From NCBI GenBank assembly GCA_014384685.1, contig JACNFL010000131.1:1-9106 (forward strand): a DNA stretch of 9,106 nucleotides, written 5' to 3'. This stretch comes from Methanobacteriota archaeon (GTDB lineage: Archaea > Thermoplasmatota > Poseidoniia > Poseidoniales > Thalassarchaeaceae). A program made the position numbers and the translations under genes. Positions within the stretch are counted from its first letter, which is position 1. Each line of letters begins with the position of its first letter. The notes under the pieces were generated by a model. It was not told the DNA's origin. It worked only from the letters and a program-made list of their open reading frames with translations, and did no database searches. Below, piece by piece: positions 1 to 4,899 of this stretch.

Positions 1-19
1 GATTTCATTAGTTCATCAT

Positions 20-78
20 GAATTCCAAACGGCTTAATTGATGAATTTCAAACGGCTTAATTGATGAATTTCAAACGG
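20..78. repeat. 23-bp tandem repeat, about 2.6 copies
   Basis: The motif GAATTTCAAACGG recurs at 20 (with one change, GAATTCC), 43 and 66, always 23 bp apart. The spacer CTTAATTGAT is the same between the first two pairs and the third copy breaks off after ACGG. The copies are directly adjacent, with no unique spacers. The function is unknown; it could be a small minisatellite or a set of protein-binding sites. Confidence 0.85.
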
Positions 79-104
79 TCTCTTATGGGATAGTACTGAC
101 AACA

Positions 105-200
105 GACATATCATTCCCATGAAATCGGAAGGGTTCTTGCAACCCCCTCAAGACATTATGGGGAAGTACAATGGGTGTTCAGTCCCCCAGTACACTGCCT
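105..200 (+). repeat. Left arm of a 96-bp imperfect inverted repeat
   Basis: Read on the plus strand, this stretch aligns without gaps to the reverse complement of 2321-2416. By hand count 86 of 96 positions match. The longest identical blocks are around AGACATTATG (151-160) and the 20 bases at 171-190 (ATGGGTGTTC then AGTCCCCCAG). Within the arm, GGGTT (131-135) can pair with AACCC (141-145), and the same small stem can form in the other arm despite changes in its loop. TGGG (172-175) can likewise pair with CCCA (186-189). It begins 278 bp before the first gene of the enclosed pair. It could be a terminal repeat of a mobile cassette, or one of a family of structured intergenic elements. Confidence 0.9.
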
Positions 201-246
201 AGCGAACAAACAGACCCACGCAAAACCCTTCGAACGACTTCTTCTT

Positions 247-278
247 GTTGGATGGGGTTTGGGATAGCCCCATCTAAC
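247..278. repeat. Strong hairpin, 11-bp stem, inside the left repeat arm
   Basis: GTTGGATGGGG (247-257) pairs with CCCCATCTAAC (268-278) over 11 bp with one G-T wobble and a 10-base loop. No T-run follows, so it is not a classical intrinsic terminator. The ascending arm shares the 10-mer GTTGGATGGG with the descending arm of the hairpin at 2251-2289, so the two hairpins look related. It lies 74 bp before the TATA-like box of the downstream gene and could be a cruciform, a protein-binding site, or the 3' end of an RNA from upstream. Confidence 0.75.
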
Positions 279-351
279 CTATCCGTATTGATTGGTTGTT
301 AGTTCGAAATTACTGAAAATGTTGATGGAAATTTCATTCCGTCCCCATCTC

Positions 352-360
352 AATATATAC
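352..360 (+). promoter_or_regulatory. Archaeal TATA box for the winged-helix/acyltransferase unit
   Basis: AATATATAC is centred 27 bp before the ATG at 383. Archaeal TATA boxes sit about 25-27 bp before the transcription start, so the transcript would begin at or next to the start codon, giving a leaderless mRNA. No Shine-Dalgarno site precedes this ATG, which agrees. The identical 9-mer occurs at the same distance before the lipoprotein gene on the other strand. Confidence 0.7.
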
Positions 361-382
361 AAGCGCTCTCAGAATTATAATC

Positions 383-928
383 ATGGAACAAATCATTTGG
401 TCAGCCTTAGCTACCGCAATCGGGTTGTACATGCACATATCTGCACGAAATAGAAGTGAATCACTCCCCTACAAGTTGATGCATGCTCGGGCATCCGTGA
501 TGTGGAAACCCGAGAATGCTCATGTTTTCCTTGCAACGTCAGGATTACTTGTTTCCTCATATTCGATTGTTTGGGGTCTTGGTTATCTTGACATTTTGGG
601 AGAATGGTACATCGATACGATTGCGCAACCGCTTTTTACAGGTATCTTTACTGTTCTTGGGGCACTTTCGATCCATACGATTACTGGATTTAGTTTGGGA
701 GTCTCTCCTTTGCGGATATTGAGGGATAGCACGCATGAAGGCGAGGAATCTCGACAGCGAATCGTTGAACATTTGACAGACAATCCAAAGCATTTCTCTG
801 CTTTGCGTAGTGATCTGCAAATGGGAAAAGGGCAACTCAGACGTCATCTCGACATCCTCCTCGAATCAGGAACAGTGGTTGAGACTGAAGTAAAAAATCG
901 TAAAGAGTACTCAATATTTGAGGAGTAG
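383..928 (+). CDS. Membrane protein with C-terminal winged-helix DNA-binding domain
   Basis: This 181-residue protein has two parts. The N-terminal part has about three hydrophobic, membrane-spanning stretches (near residues 3-19, 46-68 and 80-105). The C-terminal 60 residues (about 121-181) read as a winged helix of the MarR/ArsR-like type: a helix RQRIVEHL, a second helix HFSALRSDL, a recognition helix MGKGQLRRHLDILLESG and a basic wing ending KNRKEYSIF. The sequence suggests a transcription factor anchored in the membrane that senses something at or in the envelope. I do not recognise a named family. It starts at an ATG 27 bp after a TATA box, so it is probably leaderless. The stop is 32 bp before the acyltransferase gene, so the two are probably co-transcribed and this protein may control that gene. 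The domain split is seen in the sequence; the regulatory target is inference. Confidence 0.85.
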   Translation: MEQIIWSALATAIGLYMHISARNRSESLPYKLMHARASVMWKPENAHVFLATSGLLVSSYSIVWGLGYLDILGEWYIDTIAQPLFTGIFTVLGALSIHTITGFSLGVSPLRILRDSTHEGEESRQRIVEHLTDNPKHFSALRSDLQMGKGQLRRHLDILLESGTVVETEVKNRKEYSIFEE

Positions 929-944
929 AAACATCATATCATCA

Positions 945-954
945 GAAGGGGGGT
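945..954 (+). promoter_or_regulatory. Shine-Dalgarno site fixing a GTG start
   Basis: GAAGGGGGGT lies 6 bases before the GTG at 961. It can pair with the CCUCC end of archaeal 16S rRNA if one G-U pair is allowed. This supports the GTG start of the second gene and translation from a shared transcript. Confidence 0.65.
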
Positions 955-960
955 ATAAAC

Positions 961-2226
961 GTGCGACGACATGATATAGATTGGCTTCGTATTATCCTTT
1001 TTGGCTTACTTATTTGGTTTCATTACGCTTTTTTTTCGCTGGGCACACTCGAGGGTGAAGACAGCAGCATGGAGATGTTCAATCTCCCATTGTTCTTCGT
1101 CATCGGCGTGATGCATCAGTGGCGACTGGCGGCTTTGTTTGTCATCTCAGGTATGGGCACAGCGTTCGCCTTTCGAAGGCGAACTTGGGGTGTTTACATC
1201 AAAGAACGGTTTTCACGTCTCGGAATTCCCCTGTTGTTTGGAACCTACATCCTCTTCTTTGGCATCTTTGACCCGTTGGTAACAACTGCTCGGCTCTTCG
1301 AACTCTTCCCCGGTCAAGATAATATGCCATACGGCCACCTATGGTTCATTTACAACCTCTTGATTTACTCCGTACTTCTGACACCCTTGTTCTCGCATGT
1401 ACGCAACAATCCCGATGGTAAAATCGTCCAAACGATGCGCTCGTTACTAAATGTCCGCCACGGTATGGGGCTTCTTTTGTTACCCCCCCTCGTACTTACG
1501 CTCAGCAATGTTTTATTCAAGCCGTGGGGGTTTGGAGAAGTAGGAATGTGGTGGGAATTCCCACGCTACATGCTCTATTTCCTGTTTGGATACTTGATGA
1601 TTGCAGCCAAGGAGGACTACTTTCCAGCCATCGACCGAATTCGAATCCCGGTCACCGTCATCACGCCCATCCTAGCCATTGTTTGGTTCATGAGCGGCGA
1701 GATGTTCGCTACACCGCATATTTACGAAGGAGGTTGGGTGGCGGAGGGATACAATGCATTTGCCCTTGAACCAACCATCGCTGCGCTGATTCAGTCCTTC
1801 CATGCCTGGTTCTGGTGCCTCATGGTGTTCAGTTGGGCGTCCAAACTCCTCAACAAACCAAGCAAATGGCTCGCCTACCTCAATGATGCGGTCTATCCAA
1901 CCTACATTGTCCACATGCACTTAACATTCCTCCCGATTGCTTTGTTCGCTTTGATCGGATTGGGATATTACATATCGATGGTCATAGGAACCACAGTCGT
2001 CTTTGTGGGCGTGATGATTTGCTTTGAAATCGCTAGACGAGCATCTCTTTTCCGACCCATGTTCGGCATCAAGGGTGGAAAGGAAGAGGTCAACAAACTG
2101 TATCCTTACAATAGAGCCGAAAAGAAAGGCATCCGAATCGCATTTTCATTGGTCTTTAACGCCCTCGCCGTAGGGATGATTCTCATGTTGTTGCTGTTGA
2201 TTATAGCACCAGGTATAATCGCATAA
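961..2226 (+). CDS. Acyltransferase-3 family integral membrane protein
   Basis: This 421-residue, highly hydrophobic protein fits the acyltransferase-3 family (PF01757; OafA/MdoC-like), which moves acyl groups such as acetyl or succinyl across the membrane onto glycans or lipids. Hallmarks are the N-terminal RRHDIDWLR with a following His (H21 in LIWFHYAFF), the RLAALFVISGMG segment (55-66), basic RFSRLGIP (83-90), HLWFIYNLL (126-134) and YPTYIVH (312-318). About ten membrane helices are apparent, the last near 393-419. No periplasmic SGNH domain is attached, although an SGNH-like lipoprotein is encoded just downstream on the other strand. The GTG start is supported by a Shine-Dalgarno site and by the RxxDWLR motif standing right at the N-terminus, as usual in the family. 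The acceptor molecule cannot be read from sequence; in an archaeon a surface glycan or exopolysaccharide is plausible. It is probably co-transcribed with the winged-helix gene. Confidence 0.9.
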   Translation: MRRHDIDWLRIILFGLLIWFHYAFFSLGTLEGEDSSMEMFNLPLFFVIGVMHQWRLAALFVISGMGTAFAFRRRTWGVYIKERFSRLGIPLLFGTYILFFGIFDPLVTTARLFELFPGQDNMPYGHLWFIYNLLIYSVLLTPLFSHVRNNPDGKIVQTMRSLLNVRHGMGLLLLPPLVLTLSNVLFKPWGFGEVGMWWEFPRYMLYFLFGYLMIAAKEDYFPAIDRIRIPVTVITPILAIVWFMSGEMFATPHIYEGGWVAEGYNAFALEPTIAALIQSFHAWFWCLMVFSWASKLLNKPSKWLAYLNDAVYPTYIVHMHLTFLPIALFALIGLGYYISMVIGTTVVFVGVMICFEIARRASLFRPMFGIKGGKEEVNKLYPYNRAEKKGIRIAFSLVFNALAVGMILMLLLLIIAPGIIA

Positions 2227-2250
2227 TAACACGAATTCTTGTCTTCATAC

Positions 2251-2289
2251 CCCATCCTACACCCACGTGTGAGACGTCAGTTGGATGGG
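2251..2289. repeat. Hairpin after the acyltransferase gene, inside the right repeat arm
   Basis: CCCATCC (2251-2257) pairs perfectly with GGATGGG (2283-2289), and AC (2259-2260) with GT (2280-2281) extends the stem after a mismatch. The loop contains further self-complementary bases (ACGT...ACGT). It starts 25 bp after the acyltransferase stop, so it could help end that transcript, though no T-run follows. Its GTTGGATGGG arm repeats the left arm of the hairpin at 247-278. Confidence 0.6.
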
Positions 2290-2320
2290 TAGCCTCTGAC
2301 TCATATACGGTCGTAAGCGT

Positions 2321-2416
2321 AGGCAGTGTGCTGGGGGACTGAACACCCATTGTCCTTCTCCATAATGTCTTGAGGGGTTTACAAGAACCCTAGCGATTTC
2401 GTGGAAATGATTTGTC
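2321..2416 (-). repeat. Right arm of the 96-bp inverted repeat
   Basis: The reverse complement of this stretch matches 105-200 at 86 of 96 positions without gaps. Its outer edge lies one base from the stop codon (2418-2420) of the lipoprotein gene, which reads towards it. It therefore fills the whole 3' flank of that gene and also lies about 95 bp beyond the acyltransferase stop. Differences are mostly single-base and fall mainly in the outer 40 bases and in the GGGG/GGAG segment; the core around the ATGGGTGTTC block is identical. Confidence 0.9.
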
Positions 2417-2417
2417 G

Positions 2418-3305
2418 CTACTCTTGATTTTGTTCATTGAGAACAGCGTCTGCAATGACCCGAATGTCAGTGTTCCATTGGGTAAATTCTGGCATATCCA
2501 ACGGTTCGACACCATGAACTGCATGAAGCCAGATGAGGGTGCCAGTGTCGATCAAAATTTGGCCTGCGTGCCCCTTTTCATCATTAAAGACCGAGGTTGC
2601 CTTTGGACCCGTAAGTTGGTTGACGTCATCCTCAAGTTGGTCTGTTTCAAACATGTCCCGCAATTCATACGCAACTGCTCCGTGATGGAACGTGAAAATA
2701 TCTGCACTAGGATAATCAGCGCTTAAATTTGAAGCTAAGCGAACCCAAGAATCGTACAAGAATCCGCTTCCGTTCTTATGCTCACTTGCGTTTTCATATT
2801 GACCGGGGAAATCTTTCCAAAGCATCGAGAGTCCAATGCGGGTGTCTGGATTTTTATCTAAAGCATAATCGGTAAAGTTCCAAATTGCTTGGTCAGACTG
2901 TCCACCTGTTTCAATAAATTCAACCGAACAACAGATCATAATCAATACATCAATCTCTCCTGTATCCAAGTAATCCTTGATGTTCTCACGGTGACCATCG
3001 TCCGCCCACAAACGATCAGGAGCTCCAGAAGCACCTCCGCTCAATTCAATGTATTGAGAATGGTTGGCGACTCCAGCAGTCTGTGCGTAATCTTGCAGTG
3101 TTTCTGCAAAAGCTTTTCCAAAACTATGGCCGATGTAAAGGACATTGTAGTCCTCAGCGTTGACTTCTTCCGGCGATTCCATGTCTCCATCATGCCCCTC
3201 ATTCGCCTCTTCATTTCCATCATTACCTCGACCGTCACGAAGGCAACCGGAAAGAGAAACCGTAAACATCAATGTAACGATAAACAAAACAACTTTTTTG
3301 TTCAT
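2418..3305 (-). CDS. Secreted lipoprotein with SGNH/GDSL-like hydrolase domain
   Basis: This 295-residue protein begins MNKK, then a hydrophobic stretch (5-17) and the lipobox LSGC (18-21). It is therefore probably exported and lipid-anchored at Cys21. An acidic, Gly/Asn/Glu-rich linker (about 24-50) follows. The mature domain opens with VLYIGHSFGKAF (55-66), which resembles block I of SGNH-type hydrolases such as the DUF4886 group (IGNSF), with Ser61 as candidate nucleophile. Near the end, NDEKGHAG (241-248) supplies a candidate Asp-x-x-x-His pair. Between them, IDVLIMICCSVEF (118-130) has the beta-strand pattern of the fold. The family assignment comes from these motifs only; substrate unknown, with an esterase or deacetylase acting at the cell surface likely. 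Its own TATA box predicts a leaderless transcript from the ATG at 3305. It converges on the acyltransferase-3 gene. Confidence 0.8.
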   Translation of the reverse strand: MNKKVVLFIVTLMFTVSLSGCLRDGRGNDGNEEANEGHDGDMESPEEVNAEDYNVLYIGHSFGKAFAETLQDYAQTAGVANHSQYIELSGGASGAPDRLWADDGHRENIKDYLDTGEIDVLIMICCSVEFIETGGQSDQAIWNFTDYALDKNPDTRIGLSMLWKDFPGQYENASEHKNGSGFLYDSWVRLASNLSADYPSADIFTFHHGAVAYELRDMFETDQLEDDVNQLTGPKATSVFNDEKGHAGQILIDTGTLIWLHAVHGVEPLDMPEFTQWNTDIRVIADAVLNEQNQE

Positions 3306-3326
3306 GAAATGTCTAACCGTTCGTTC

Positions 3327-3335
3327 GTATATATT
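3327..3335 (-). promoter_or_regulatory. Archaeal TATA box for the lipoprotein gene
   Basis: On the minus strand this reads AATATATAC, centred 26 bp before the ATG at 3305. This is the spacing expected for a leaderless transcript, and no Shine-Dalgarno site lies before the ATG. It shows that the lipoprotein is transcribed separately from the decarboxylase gene upstream on the same strand. Confidence 0.65.
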
Positions 3336-3362
3336 GCTTCTGTAACAGTGGTGTGACCATTA

Positions 3363-3404
3363 GGACGCCTCTGTACACCCTCGCGACAAGCGTCTCACGC
3401 GTCC
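3363..3404. repeat. Short inverted repeat after the decarboxylase gene
   Basis: GGACGC (3363-3368) and GCGTCC (3399-3404) form a 6-bp perfect inverted repeat with a 30-base loop that itself contains alternative GCGTC partners. It begins 13 bp after the decarboxylase stop and could mark the 3' end of the malic enzyme-decarboxylase transcript. There is no T-run, and the long loop makes this weak. Confidence 0.3.
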
Positions 3405-3416
3405 GTACCTAATACT

Positions 3417-4853
3417 TCATTGGGAAGAAAGCGAACCACCAACTTCAACAATTGAGGAAATGAGTTCATCTATGACTTTTTCATTTACGCGTGGATTGGC
3501 GATAACAGCACGGAGAATCGGACGCCCATCTATGTGTGATGATGACACCATGAATTTACCACTGGAAATTAATTCATTCCGAATTCCCATAGTGATGGAA
3601 TCTTCTTGTGATTCATTTATTCCATAGCCAACATAGCGGATACACACATTTGTCATGGAAGGTTCAACGACTAATTCAAGGCGCGTGTGTTCCTTTACCT
3701 TGGTAGCTAGATATTCGGCTAGGGAGAAGTATCTCTCAATATGGGACGCCCAACCTTCGTTACCCTTTGCCCGCCAGGCAAGCCATAGTTTCAGGGCGTC
3801 TACTCGCCTTCCACATTGCAAACTCATGTTCCCTAGATCAACATTTTCTGCACTATCTAAAAGGAGATAATGGGCTTTTTGGGTATGTACGCAAACTTTC
3901 CTCAAAGTACCACTATTTTTGACAAGGAAAACCGAACAACATAGTTGTACTCCCATCATTTTATGTGGGCACCAACAAATAGAATCTGCGAGGTCTATTC
4001 CATGCAATAGGGAGCGTGTTTTCGGTGAAAGTAGAGTGCCTCCACCCCAAGCAGCATCTACATGAAGCCAGAGTTTTTCTTGATGGCAAATTTCAGCAAG
4101 TTCAACCATTGGATCTATACTTCCTCTGACAGTAGTTCCTGCTGTAGCGATAACACAGAAAGGGAAGTTCCCTGCTCTTTTTTCAGCACCAATTGCTTCT
4201 TGCAGTTCATCTGGAATCATCGCTCCATATTCATCTGTAGAAATTGTAATGAGATTGTCTAATCCAATACCAAGTACATTTGCTGCCATAGCAGTAGAAT
4301 AATGGGCATCATCAGAAATGAATGCGACTAGTTGTTTACCACCTAAACCAACACGTTGAGCATCAGGGAATTTTCGGTCACGTGCGCACATTAATCCGAG
4401 GAGATTTCCGTTGGAGCCACCGGTAGTGAAGATTCCTTCACCAGCCTTGTAACCAACCAATTTCAACATAGTGTCTATCATTTCATTCTCAATTAAAGTC
4501 GCCATCGGAGCGAGTTCAAAAGTGTACATTGAGGTGTTAGTAAGCGCAGTAATGAATTCTCCAGCCAGGGATGCGACATCGGTGCCACCCCACAATGGAT
4601 TCATGAAATGAGGATGGCTGGTTTTTACCGATTCTTCTAGATAATCATCAATGTCAGAAAGCATGGTATCAACATCAATTCCAGTTCTTCCAACTGCCAA
4701 TTCCAGTTTATTTTTCAATTCTTGAGGAGTCCTAGATTTTGTTACTGGTGAAGTTGAATCGGCAGATTCGCCGAGATAGCGCCAAACACGGGCAAATACT
4801 CCTTGGAGCAACCTCTCATCAAAGTCGGAGAGTACGTCGCTGTCGCCCGTCAT
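3417..4853 (-). CDS. Group II PLP-dependent decarboxylase (glutamate / cysteine sulfinate / aspartate type)
   Basis: This 478-residue protein follows the glutamate/cysteine-sulfinate/aspartate decarboxylase family along its whole length. Numbering from the ATG: HPHFMNPLWGGTD (80-92) corresponds to the family's substrate-loop motif HPRFFNQL; MYTFELAP (109-116) matches MFTYEIAP; His184 in DDAHYS should stack on PLP; Asp266 in HVDAAWGG should bind the pyridine nitrogen; Lys298 in CWCPHKMM is the Schiff-base lysine; QCGRRVDALKLWL (346-358) is typical. The product could be GABA, hypotaurine or beta-alanine; the sequence alone does not decide. The substrate-loop positions R and Q of animal enzymes are H and P here. 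I prefer the ATG at 4853, with GGAG 5 bases before it, over a TTG one codon earlier. It lies 46 bp downstream of maeB, presumably in one operon. Confidence 0.92.
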   Translation of the reverse strand: MTGDSDVLSDFDERLLQGVFARVWRYLGESADSTSPVTKSRTPQELKNKLELAVGRTGIDVDTMLSDIDDYLEESVKTSHPHFMNPLWGGTDVASLAGEFITALTNTSMYTFELAPMATLIENEMIDTMLKLVGYKAGEGIFTTGGSNGNLLGLMCARDRKFPDAQRVGLGGKQLVAFISDDAHYSTAMAANVLGIGLDNLITISTDEYGAMIPDELQEAIGAEKRAGNFPFCVIATAGTTVRGSIDPMVELAEICHQEKLWLHVDAAWGGGTLLSPKTRSLLHGIDLADSICWCPHKMMGVQLCCSVFLVKNSGTLRKVCVHTQKAHYLLLDSAENVDLGNMSLQCGRRVDALKLWLAWRAKGNEGWASHIERYFSLAEYLATKVKEHTRLELVVEPSMTNVCIRYVGYGINESQEDSITMGIRNELISSGKFMVSSSHIDGRPILRAVIANPRVNEKVIDELISSIVEVGGSLSSQ

Positions 4854-4858
4854 CAAAT

Positions 4859-4862
4859 CTCC
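4859..4862 (-). promoter_or_regulatory. Shine-Dalgarno site of the decarboxylase gene
   Basis: GGAG on the minus strand stands 5 bases before the ATG at 4853. It supports that start and translation as the second gene of the maeB transcript. Confidence 0.6.
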
Positions 4863-4899
4863 AGTCCGGTGCTACAGCAACAAGGGCTTCAATGATTGC

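Larger units (their letters stand above)
1..382. other. Non-coding leader region with repeats, hairpin and promoter
   Basis: No convincing gene is visible here on either strand: stop codons interrupt all frames at short intervals. From left to right it holds a 23-bp tandem repeat (20-78), the left arm of a long inverted repeat (105-200), a strong hairpin (247-278) and a TATA-like promoter element (352-360) that serves the gene starting at 383. The first 36 bases are open in one plus-strand frame up to a TAA at 34-36, so they could be the tail of an upstream gene, but this cannot be judged from so few codons. Confidence 0.7.
105..2416. other. Two-gene cassette bounded by inverted repeats (candidate mobile or invertible unit)
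   Basis: The inverted-repeat arms at 105-200 and 2321-2416 enclose exactly two complete plus-strand genes, a membrane winged-helix protein and an acyltransferase-3 enzyme, plus an inner hairpin next to each arm. Neither gene resembles a transposase, integrase or recombinase, and I saw no clear target-site duplication at the outer edges. Mobility would therefore have to be supplied in trans, or by homologous recombination between arms, which would invert the segment. The acyltransferase gene appears by eye to use more C-ending codons than the genes to its right, a weak hint of separate origin. Confidence 0.35.

Noticed and set aside
20..78. CRISPR array
   Set aside because: The 23-bp units are directly adjacent with no unique spacers between them, there are fewer than three copies, and no cas genes are nearby.
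247..289. Possible integron attC site, because the hairpin contains GTTGGAT and ATCTAAC core-like strings
   Set aside because: In attC sites RYYYAAC comes at the 5' end and GTTRRRY at the 3' end with the AAC/GTT facing inward. Here the order is reversed with GTT outermost, the hairpin is only 32 bp, and no integrase gene is seen.
516..1920. Alternative frames overlapping the winged-helix and acyltransferase genes (516-722, 557-847, 583-783, 1524-1769, 1672-1920)
   Set aside because: They overlap genes with clear domain signatures and promoter or ribosome-binding support, and have no such support themselves.
105..2416. Ordinary insertion sequence or transposon
   Set aside because: Neither enclosed gene resembles a transposase, and no convincing target-site duplication is seen outside 105 and 2416 (flanks ACAACA and GCTACT).
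2412..3356. Plus-strand open frames at 2412-2726 and 2889-3356
   Set aside because: They run antisense to the lipoprotein gene, which has a lipobox, family motifs and a promoter. Their translations show no domain-like pattern.
3388..3404. Possible third partial copy of the repeat element (GCGTCTCACGCGT resembles ACGTCTCACACGT beside the right arm)
   Set aside because: Only about 11 of 13 bases agree, in a part of the element not shared between the two real arms, so chance similarity is as likely.
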